Position numbers and translations under genes: made by a program
Shown: positions 1 to 9,463 of the stretch, one piece after another
Layout: every line of letters begins with the position of its first letter
How positions within the stretch are numbered: the first letter of the stretch is position 1
Origin: Theodoxus fluviatilis
Lineage: Eukaryota > Mollusca > Gastropoda > Cycloneritida > Neritidae
DNA: 10,000 nucleotides
Reading direction: 5' to 3'
Assembly (NCBI GenBank): GCA_034096865.1
Contig: JAWQFJ010012026.1
Span: 55,001 to 65,000, forward strand
The notes under the pieces: model-generated
What the model saw: only the letters and a program-made list of their open reading frames with translations
What the model was told of the DNA's origin: nothing
Database searches by the model: none

Positions 1-1206
<1,206 letters not shown>

Positions 1207-1604
1207 TTTATCGGCTTTTCCATAAATACGCGGAAGAAAGAATCTCACTCTAGTCTAGATCCTCATATTACCGTTAGTATAATGTTCTCTAACTTCAATA
1301 TTACTTTCGTGTTTTCTCGCTTTCAGAACTACATTACAAGCTAGAGACAAGGCGGTCAAAGCAACTGAAGAGAAATAACAGTTTTCATTGATATTCAGTT
1401 TATTCCTTATCAGTTTCCACAACGATTCGAGTAAAGAACACTTTTTGCTCTGTAAAAGTCAACACAGAGGACTGCCCAGTAGTTTACACACCGCCTCATG
1501 GCAGCGCTATCACTCTTGAGTCGAACCTCAGATCCGAAAATTTTCCATTTTCGAAATAGTTGACGACTGCCGTCACAGGAGGAACTGCAAGAGAGCTGCC
1601 TACT
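1207..1604. other. Unique spacer between microsatellite and satellite A
   Basis: About 400 bp without a recognised gene. A pyrimidine-rich stretch ending TTTCAG at about 1308-1325 resembles a plus-strand splice acceptor. A minus-strand AATAAA is read from 1399-1404. A minus-strand frame of about 60 non-repeat codons runs through 1410-1600 but has no recognised motif and continues into satellite A. A tRNA-like B box can be read on the minus strand at 1518-1527, without a well-placed A box. Confidence 0.5.
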
Positions 1605-3048
1605 TGGCCATAGAGACTGGTCATGCAGACTGTGGCCATAGAGACTGGTCATGCAGACTGTGGCCATAGAGACTGGTCATGCTGACTGTGGCCATAGAGA
1701 CTGGTCATGCAGACTGTGGCCATAGAGACTGGTCATGCAGACTGTGGCCATAGAGACTGGTCATGCTGACTGTGGCCATAGAGACTGGTCATGCTGACTG
1801 TGGCCATAGAGACTGGTCATGCTGACTGTGGCCATAGAGACTGGTCATGCTGACTGTGGCCATAGACACTGGTCATGCTGACTGTGGCCATAGAGACTGG
1901 TCATGCTGACTGTGGCCATAGACACTGGTCATGCTGACTGTGGCCATAGAGACTGGTCATGCTGACTGTGGCCATAGAGACTGGTCATGCTGACTGTGGC
2001 CAAAGAGACTGGTCATGCAGACTGTGGCCATAGAGACTGGTCATGCTGACTGTGGCCATAGAGACTGGTCATGCTGACTGTGGCCATAGAGACTGGTCAT
2101 GCTGACTGTGGCCATGGAGACTGGTCATGCTGACTGTGGCCATAGAGACTGGTCATGCAGACTGTGGCCATAGAGACTGGTCATGCTGACTGTGGCCATA
2201 GAGACTGGTCATACTGACTGGCCATAGAGACTGTTCATGCAGACTGTGGCCATAGAGACTGGTCATGCTGAATGTGGCCAAAGAAACTGGTCATGCAGAC
2301 TGTGGCCATAGAAACTGGTCATGCTGACTGGCCATAGAGACTGGTCATGCAGACTGTGGCCATAGAGACTGGTCATGCTGACTGTGGCCATAGAGACTGG
2401 TCATACTGACTGGCCATAGAGACTGGTCATGCTGACTATGGCCATAGAGACTGGTCATGCAGACTGTGGCCATAGAGACTGGTCATGCTGCATGTGGCCA
2501 AAGAAACTGGTCATGCTGATTGGCCATAGAGACTGGTCATGCTGACTATGGCCATAGAGACTGGTCATGCTGAATGTGGCCATAAAGACTGGTCATGCTG
2601 AATGTGGCCAAAGAAACTGGTCATGCTGACTGTGGCCAAAGCAACTGGTCATGCAGACTGTGGCCATAGAGACTGGTCATGCACACTGCAGCCATAGAGA
2701 CTGGTCATGCTGACTGTGGCCATAGAGACTGGTCATGCTGACTGTGGCCATAGAGACTGGTCATGCTGACTGTGGCCATAGAGACTGGTCATGCTGACTG
2801 TGGCCATGGAGACTGGTCATGCTGACTGTGGCCGTAGAGACTGGTCATGCTGACTGTGGCCATGGAGACTGGTCATGCTGACTGTGGCCATAGAGACTGG
2901 TCATGCTGACTGTGGCCATAAAGACTGGTCATGCTGACTGTGGCCATAGAGACTGGTCATGCTGACTGTGGCCATAGAGACTGGTCATGCTGACTGTGGA
3001 CATAGAGACTGGTCATGCTGACTGTGGCCATAGAGACTGGTCATGCTG
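1605..3048. repeat. Satellite A: 28-bp tandem array, 52 units
   Basis: GGCC recurs at 1606, 1634, 1662, 1690 and on to 3026 in 28-bp steps, except for four 26-bp steps ending at 2220, 2330, 2412 and 2522. The distance 1606-3026 plus these four 2-bp losses is exactly 51 x 28, so there is no other net indel. The unit is two related halves: ACTGTGGCCATAGAG (15 bp) and ACTGGTCATGCTG (13 bp; GCAG in place of GCTG in some units). Since 28 is not a multiple of three, long frames do not arise. Units at 1620-2190 and 2690-3040 are nearly uniform; those at 2194-2690 are much more varied. The array passes directly into satellite B with no spacer. Confidence 0.97.
2194..2689. repeat. Divergent core of satellite A with 110-bp higher-order period
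   Basis: This block carries nearly all the diverged A units: GGCCAAAGAAAC in place of GGCCATAGAGAC (2276, 2496, 2606), GCTGAATGT or GCTGCATGT before the next unit (2248, 2468, 2550, 2578), TCATACTGACT (2194, 2386), and all four 26-bp units. The 26-bp steps end at 2220 and 2330 (110 bp apart) and at 2412 and 2522 (110 bp apart). The AAAGAAAC units at 2276, 2496 and 2606 are spaced 220 and 110. This fits a tetrameric higher-order repeat of 28+28+28+26 bp, partly scrambled. Confidence 0.8.
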
Positions 3049-6000
3049 ACTGCAGTCTTACCGACTGTAGTCATACGCACTGTAGTCATGCAGACTGTAG
3101 TCATGCAGACTGTAGTCATGCAGACTGTAGTCATGCAGACTGTAGTCATGCAGACTGTAGTCATACACACTGTAGTCATGCACACTGTAGTCAAACACAC
3201 TGTAGTCATGCACACTGTAGTCATACGCACTGTAGGCATGCAGACTGTAGTCATACAGACTGTAGTCATACAGACAGTATTCATACACACTGTAATTATA
3301 CACACTGTAGTCATACGCACTGTAGTCATACGCACAGTAGTCATACACACTGTAGTCATGCACACTGTAGTCATACGCACTGTAGTCATGCACACTGTAG
3401 TCATACGCACTGTAGTCATGCACACTGTAGTCATACACACTGTAGTCATACACACTGTAGTCATGCACACTGTAGTCATACGCACTGTAGTCATACACAC
3501 TGTAGTCATGCACACTGTAGTCATACACACTGTAGTCATGCACACTGTAGTCATACGCACTGTAGTCATACACACTGTAGTCATGCACACTGTAGTCATA
3601 CACACTGTAGTCATACACACTGTAGTCAGGCACACTGTAGTCATACACACTGTAGTCATACACACTGTAGTCATGCACACTGTAGTCAGGCACACTGTAG
3701 TCATACACACTGTAGTCATACACACTGTAGTCATACACACTGTAGTCATACACACTGTAGTCATACACACTGTTGTCATACGCACTGTAGTCATACACAC
3801 TGTAGTCATACACATTGTAGTCATACACACTGTAGTCATGCACACTGTAGTCATACACACTGTAGTCATACACACTGTAGTCATGCACACTGTAGTCATA
3901 CACACTGTAGTCATGCACACTGTAGTCATACGCACTGTAGTCATACACACTGTAGTCATACACACTGTAGTCATGCACACTGTAGTCATACACACTGTAG
4001 TCATACACACTGTAGTCATACACACTGTAGTCATACACACTGTAGTCATACACACTGTAGTCATGCACAATGTAGTCATGCACACTGTAGTCATGCACAC
4101 TGTAGTCATACGCACTGTAGTCATACACACTGTAGTCATACACACTGTAGTCATGCACACTGTAGTCATACGCACTGTAGTCATGCACACTGTAGTCATG
4201 CACACTGTAGTCATACGCACTGTAGTCATACACACTGTAGTCATACACACTGTAGTCATGCACACTGTAGTCATACGCACTGTAGTCATACACACTGTAG
4301 TCATACACACTGTAGTCATACACACTGTAGTCAGGCACACTGTAGTCACGCACACTGTAGTCATACGCACTGTAGTCATGCACACTGTAGTCATACGCAC
4401 TGTAGTCATGCACACTGTAGTCATGCAGACTGTAGTCATGCACACTGTAGTCATACGCACTGTAGTCATGCACACTGTAGTCATGCAGACTGTAGTCATG
4501 CAGACTGTAGTCATGCAGACTGTAGTCATGCAGACTGTAGTCATGCAGACTGTAGTCAGGCACACTGTAGTCAGGCACACTGTAGTCATGCACACTGTAG
4601 TCATGCACACTGTAGTCATGCACACTGTAGTCAGGCACACTGTAGTCATGCACACTGTAGTCATACGCACTGTAGTCATGCACACTGTAGTCATACGCAC
4701 TGTAGTCATGCACACTGTAGTCATACGCACTGTAGTCATGCACACTGTAGTCATACACACTGTAGTCATACAGACTGTTGCCATGCACACTGTAGTCATG
4801 CAGACTGTAGTCATGCACACTGTAGTCATACACACTGTAGTCATACACACTGTAGTCATGCAGACTGTAGTCATGCACACTGTAGTCATACGCACTGTAG
4901 TCATGCACACTGTAGTCATGCAGACTTTAGTCATACAGACTGTAGTCATACGCACTGTAGTCATACACACTGTAGTCATTCACACAGTAGTCATACAGAC
5001 TGTAGTCATGCACACTGTAGTCATACACACTGTAGTCATACACAATGTAGTCATTCAGACTGTAGTCATGCACACTGTAGTCATACACACTGTAGTCATA
5101 CACACTGTAGTCATGCACACTGTAGTCATGCACACTGTAGTCATACGCACTGTAGTCCTACACACTGTAGTCATACACACAGTAGTCATACACACTGTAG
5201 TCATACACACTGTAGTCATACAGACTGTAGTCATACGCACTGTAGTCATACACACAGTAGTCATACAGCCTGTAGTCATACAGACTGTAGTCATACACAT
5301 TGTAGTCAAACACACTGTAGTCATACACACTGTAGCCATACACACTGTACTCATACACACTGTAGTCATACAGACTGTAGTCATACACACTGTAGTCATA
5401 CACACTGTAGTCATACAGACTGTAGTCATACACACTGTAGTCATACACACTGTAGTCATGCACACTGTAGTCATACGCACTGTAGTCATGCATACTGTAG
5501 TCATACGCACTGTAGTCATGCACACTGTAGTCATACACACTGTAGTCATACAGACTGTAGTCATACACACTGTAGTCATACACACTGTAGTCATACACAC
5601 AGTAGTCATACAGACTGTAGTCATGCACACTGTAGTCATACACACTGTAGTCATACACACTGTAGTCATGCACACTGTAGTCATGCACACTGTAGTCATA
5701 CACACAGTAGTCATACAGACTGTAGTCATACACACTGTAGTCATGCACGCTGTAGTCATGCACACTGTAGTCATGCACATTGTAGTCATGCACACTGTAG
5801 TCATACACACTGTAGTCATGCACACTGTAGTCATGCAGACTGTAGTCATGCACACTGTAGTCATACACACTGTAGTCATACACACTGTAGTCATGCACAC
5901 TGTAGTCATGCACACTGTAGTCATACAGACTGTAGTCATACACACAGTAGTCATACAGACTGTAGTCATACACACTGTAGTCATACACACTGTAGTCATA

Positions 6001-7083
6001 CACACTGTAGTCATACACACAGTAGTCATACAGACTGTAGTCACACACACTGTAGTCATACACATTGTAGTCACACACACTGTAGTCATACACACTGTAG
6101 CCATACACACTGTAGTCATACACACTGTAGTCATACAGACTGTAGCCATGCACACTGTAGTCATGCACACTGTAGTCATACGCACTGTAGTCATGCAGAC
6201 TGTAGTCATGCACACTGTAGTCATGCACACTGTAGTCATGCACACTGTAGTCACACACACTGTAGTCATGCACACTGTAGTCATACATACTGTAGTCATA
6301 CACACTGTAGTCATGCAGACTGTAGTCATACACACAGTAGTCATGCACACTGTAGTCATACGCACTGTAGTCATACGCACTGTAGTCATACACACTGTAG
6401 TCATGCACACTGTAGTCATACGCACTGTAGTCATGCAGACTGTAGTCATGCACACTGTAGTCATACGCACTGTAGTCATTCGCACTGTAGTCATGCACAC
6501 TGTAGTCATGCACACTGTAGTCATGCACACTGTAGTCATGCAGACTGTAGTCATGCAGACTGTAGTCATGCACACTGTAGTCATACGCACTGTAGTCATG
6601 CACACTGTGTTCATGCACACTGTAGTCATGCACACTGTAGTCATGCACACTGTAGTCATGCAGATTGTAGTCATGCAGACTTTAGTCATACAGACTGTAG
6701 TCATACAGTCTGTAGTCATACGCACTGTAGTTTTACATACTGTAGTCATACAGACTGTAGTCATGCAGACTGTAGTCATACAGACTTTAGTCATACAGAC
6801 TGTAGTCATACACACTGTAGTCATACAGACTAGTCATTCAGACTGTAGTCATACAGACTGTAGTCATACAGACTGTAGTCATACGCACTGTAGTCATACA
6901 GACTAGTCATTCAGACTGTAGTCATACAGACTGTAGTCATACAGACTGTAGTCATTCAGACTGTAGTCATACAGACTGTAGTCATACAGACTGTAGTCAT
7001 TCAGACTGTAGTCATACAGACTATAGTCATACAGACTGTAGTCATACAGACTATAGTCATACAGACTGTACCATACAGACTGT
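3049..7083. repeat. Satellite B: 15-bp tandem array, about 269 units
   Basis: The unit is ACTGTAGTCATACAC, starting with a transitional copy ACTGCAGTCTTACCG at 3049-3063. Units begin at 3049 plus multiples of 15 up to 6828, which is 252 consecutive copies with no insertion or deletion. Base substitutions are common. The last four bases mark five main variants: ACAC, GCAC, ACGC, GCAG and ACAG, with rarer AGGCAC, ATTCAG and others. Because 15 is five codons, four of six frames stay open for kilobases (five-residue repeats His-Cys-Ser-His-Thr and Val-Val-Ile-His-Thr on plus; Met-Thr-Thr-Val-Cys and His-Asp-Tyr-Ser-Val on minus). I treat these frames as by-products, not genes. Confidence 0.98.
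6829..7083. repeat. Right-edge domain of satellite B with 73-, 45- and 30-bp higher-order repeats
   Basis: Here the phase first breaks. Two 13-bp units ACTAGTCATTCAG start at 6829 and 6902, 73 bp apart (four 15-mers plus the 13-mer). From 6902 the ATTCAG variant recurs at 6945 and 6990 with two ATACAG units between, a 45-bp trimer. From 7005 to 7064 ACTGTAG and ACTATAG units alternate, a 30-bp dimer. A 14-bp unit at 7065-7078 and a partial unit at 7079 end the array. Nearly all units here end in CAG, unlike the CAC-dominated interior. Confidence 0.9.
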
Positions 7084-7598
7084 GCTCCTTGTGGTATCTA
7101 GATTGAGGGTATATTGTACCATGACTGTTTGACGAATGAGGTTTATCATTGCAAAATTTAGATTTCCCGAGGCAGATTGGACATGAGCTATATCAGTAAG
7201 TAAATGATTTGCTTCCATAATAGATGTATTCAACTGCTTCCTGGATGCCCAAATGGTCTGTAATCGTAGGAGTTTTGTACGCAACGTGTTCACTCTGTAT
7301 CCGTACATTCCCGCGCATTTCCTCTGCTAGTGTTCACAACTTTTCGTTGCAGTGCATATTTCCGTTGTCTCTGTTTCTCAGTATTCGATTGCGCCTTACT
7401 TTGCACTCATCCTCTTGAACAGCGTGTCTTTTAGCGTGTCGGTTTGTGTCATTGTATGTGTCTCCGTCGCTTTTCTATCACTAAGGCTCACACCACCTCA
7501 CACGTTTTGTGGGATACTGCACCATAAGTAGAGAGGAGTTGCCTCTCTTGCATAGCAAGGATTATTCCCATCATCATGGGGGACAACTCTTGCACGCC
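7084..7598. other. Unique sequence right of satellite B, no recognised gene
   Basis: About 500 bp with no identified product. A minus-strand frame of about 74 non-repeat codons (ATG at 7306-7308, in-frame TAG seven codons upstream) runs leftward into satellite B; it is Leu/Ile-rich and would be helical, but no family is recognised. A GTAAGT at 7196-7201 is donor-like on the plus strand. A small perfect stem of 7 bp with a 5-nt loop lies at 7530-7548. Confidence 0.45.
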
Positions 7599-8135
7599 TT
7601 ATTGCCCTCTGCAACAGGAACACCAACGGTGCTGACTGGTCCAGATATGCAGTCGGATTTTCTGTGGCGTCCGCTGCACTGGATTGTACTTGTCTCGAGC
7701 CATGGCTCGCCACTTTGCATTGCCTGTGTGCAAAGAATGCGTTATACATTGTTCAGTGTGGTTGCCGAAAAGATAACTCTCACCTCCTTTTGAGGACGCC
7801 GCAACGGTGGTGAAGTTTTTTGAATGTTGAACAGAATGGTGTAACACATTAAAGAAAACTATGTTGTGCAATGTGGATAAGATGGTATGGGTTTTCTTAC
7901 TTAGAAACGCATGTCCGACGGCTTTAGCACAGGGAAAACCACGTTTGCCCAGCACGCCCATTTGTACGACACAAAGCTTGCTGCCTGACCATGGGACCAT
8001 TCGCACTGGAATTTTGTTTAGAAGCATGTCAACTTTTGCAACAAAAGAAGCATTTTCATGTCTTTCATGCGTGGAATGAAAAGACTGCAGTAAACGTCGG
8101 GGATGCATGACCTTGCCTTCGCCTGAGGCAGCCAT
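7599..8135 (-). CDS. Candidate 178-residue protein or first exon, unknown function
   Basis: An ATG-initiated minus-strand frame of 178 codons, starting MAASGEGKVMHPRRLLQ and ending CRGQ before TAA at 7599-7601. An in-frame TGA five codons upstream (8148-8150) makes the ATG at 8133-8135 the first possible start, and its context (A at -3, G at +4) is strong for a eukaryote. It lies in non-repetitive sequence, unlike the other long frames in the window, and a rough estimate makes such a length uncommon by chance in 1.6 kb. A promoter-like site cluster sits just upstream. Against it: I recognise no domain, signal peptide or membrane segment, the residue order looks loosely composed, and antisense frames (7861-8079 plus) are also open. 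It may be only the first exon, with AAG|GTCATG eight codons in as a possible donor. Confidence 0.3.
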   Translation of the reverse strand: MAASGEGKVMHPRRLLQSFHSTHERHENASFVAKVDMLLNKIPVRMVPWSGSKLCVVQMGVLGKRGFPCAKAVGHAFLSKKTHTILSTLHNIVFFNVLHHSVQHSKNFTTVAASSKGGESYLFGNHTEQCITHSLHTGNAKWRAMARDKYNPVQRTPQKIRLHIWTSQHRWCSCCRGQ

Positions 8136-8200
8136 GTTTGGATGACGTCACACACGGACCATAAGAGCACAGGAAGTGACGCTGCACCGGTCACGTGTCA
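8129..8200 (-). promoter_or_regulatory. Promoter-like cluster: YY1-, CRE-, ETS- and E-box-type sites
   Basis: Within about 70 bp lie a full palindromic CRE, TGACGTCA (8143-8150); an ETS-type AGGAAGTGAC (8171-8180, read as CACTTCCT on minus); an E-box GTCACGTG with CACGTG core (8192-8197); and, across the candidate start codon, AAACATGGCTGC on minus, close to the YY1 element that overlaps start codons of many animal housekeeping genes. No TATA box is evident. The combination is typical of TATA-less animal promoters. It could drive the minus-strand candidate at 8135, and possibly also a short plus-strand frame from ATG 8214-8216 to 8380 (55 codons, no family). Confidence 0.4.
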
Positions 8201-8720
8201 ACACCACAGGCATCAATGGACTCCCCTTGCATTCAGGACCGGACGAGAAAAGGGCAAGTGTACGCGAGAAAAACGTTTACATTTTGCAGCCCCCTAATTA
8301 GGGCGTTAAGTGTGCATCTTGAGCAATCGGGAACTGGCAAGAAGTCACAAGCAAAGGAACAAGCAAGCAAGCAAAGCTAACTCGGACACTGCTTGATGAG
8401 AACAGCAGTGCCTGATCGCTTTTCTTGTCATGTCGCGCTGTTGCCTGTGCTTGACAAGGAGTAGAGAGGACGAAGAGGGCTTGACAGACCAATACCACGT
8501 CATGCCTGTGCATGCTGACCACATCTCACCTCCTTGGGAGTGCAAGCCAGTCCATGAAAAACACACCACAGTCACCTTTGACCCAGCAAATATTCTTCTC
8601 CTGTTCTGACAGGTTAGCAACTGCGACGTTCTTGGGACACAGAGCATAAAGTGAAACGCACTGAAAACAAAAAGAAGAAAAGCAGAGACTCGATTGACAC
8701 CGAAGGCCATCCCCTTTGAC
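8201..8720. other. Unique sequence left of satellite C
   Basis: About 520 bp without a recognised gene. It holds a 12-bp perfect palindrome CCCTAATTAGGG (8292-8303), a short AAGC run (8361-8377), and a pyrimidine-rich stretch ending in TGACAG at 8591-8612 that resembles a plus-strand splice acceptor. Open frames that reach in from satellite C on both strands (for example minus 8526-8716) carry no recognisable domain. An ATAAA-type motif lies at 8644-8650. Confidence 0.5.
8361..8377. repeat. Short (AAGC)n run
   Basis: About four copies of AAGC, AAGCAAGCAAGCAAAGC. Its reverse complement, GCTTGCTT, resembles the core of satellite C 350 bp away, so this could be a small inverted fragment of that repeat or an independent simple run. 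Confidence 0.7.
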
Positions 8721-9463
8721 TGCTGTGTTTGCTGTATTGCTTGCTGTATTGCTTGCTGTATATCTTCCTGTATTATTTGCTGTAATGCTCGCTGTATTGC
8801 TTGCTGTATTGCTTGCTGTATTGCTTGCTGTATTATTTGCTGTATTGCTTGCTGTATTGTTTGCTGCATTGCTCGCTGTATTGTTTGCTGTATTGCTTGC
8901 TGTATTGCTTGCTGTATTGCTTGCTGCATTTCTTGCTGTGTTGTTTGCTGTATTACTCGCTGTATTGTTTGCTGTATTTTTTGCTGTATTGTTACCTGTG
9001 TTGCTTGCTGTGTTGCTTGTTGTATTGTTTACAGTATTGTTTGCTGTATTGCTTGCTGTGTTGCTTGCTGTGTTGCTTGCTGTATTGTTTGCTGTATTGC
9101 TTGCTGCATTGCTCGCTCTGTTGTTTGCTGTATTCCTTGTTGTAATGCTTGCTGTATTGCTTGCTGTATTGTTTGCTGTATTGTTACCTGTGTTGCTTGC
9201 TGTGTTGCTTGTTGTATTGTTTACAGTATTGTTTGCTGTATTGCTTGCTGTGTTGCTTGCTGTGTTGCTTGCTGTATTGTTTGCTGTATTGCTTGCTGCA
9301 TTGCTCGCTCTGTTGTTTGCTGTATTCCTTGTTGTAATGCTTGCTGTATTCCTTGTTGTATTGCTTGCTGTAATGCTTGCTGTAATGCTTGCTGTATTGC
9401 TTGCTGTATTGTTTGCTGTATTGTTTGCTGTATTGTTTGCTGCAATGCTCGCTGTATTGATTG
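8721..9463. repeat. Satellite C: 12-bp tandem array, about 62 units
   Basis: The unit is TTGCTTGCTGTA, with common variants TTGTTTGCTGTA, TTGCTTGCTGTG and TTGCTCGCTGTA. Period 12 is held in register through most of the array. Twelve is four codons, so nearly every frame stays open (Leu-Leu-Ala-Val and Cys-Cys-Ile-Ala types on plus; Gln-Ala-Ile-Gln and Asn-Thr-Ala-Ser types on minus). The long frames crossing the array, such as minus 8526-9500, are best explained this way. The unit shares CTGTA with satellite B but no convincing alignment beyond that. Confidence 0.97.
8980..9350. repeat. 192-bp higher-order duplication inside satellite C
   Basis: The stretch 8980-9158 (179 bp) is repeated without a mismatch at 9172-9350, an offset of 192 bp or sixteen 12-bp units. 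Rare internal variants are shared in order: TTACCTGTG, TTTACAGTA, GCTCGCTCTG, TTCCTTGTTGTAATG. The copies differ on both sides of the identical block (8979 against 9171; 9159 against 9351). Confidence 0.93.

Noticed and set aside
1518..1610. Minus-strand tRNA-like promoter: B box GGTTCGACTC at 1518-1527 and an A-box match at 1600-1610, possibly a SINE
   Set aside because: The gap between boxes is about 70 nt, too long for a tRNA or typical SINE, the A-box match overlaps the satellite edge, and no cloverleaf or tail is visible.
1605..7083. CRISPR-like regular repeat structure
   Set aside because: Units are contiguous with no unique spacers, and the setting is eukaryotic. These are satellites.
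7057..7308. Minus-strand frame of 83 codons with Leu/Ile-rich, helical-looking sequence
   Set aside because: Short, no recognised family, and its last codons are satellite B. An in-frame stop lies seven codons before the ATG. Kept only as a mention in the region note.
7530..7548. Hairpin with 7-bp stem (GAGAGG/CCTCTC plus one A-T pair) as a terminator or small RNA
   Set aside because: No U-run, no conserved partner and no precursor-sized fold around it. A stem this size is common by chance.
8721..9463. Common origin of satellite C with satellite B
   Set aside because: They share CTGTA and a TGC, but the rest of the 12-mer does not align with the 15-mer in either orientation.
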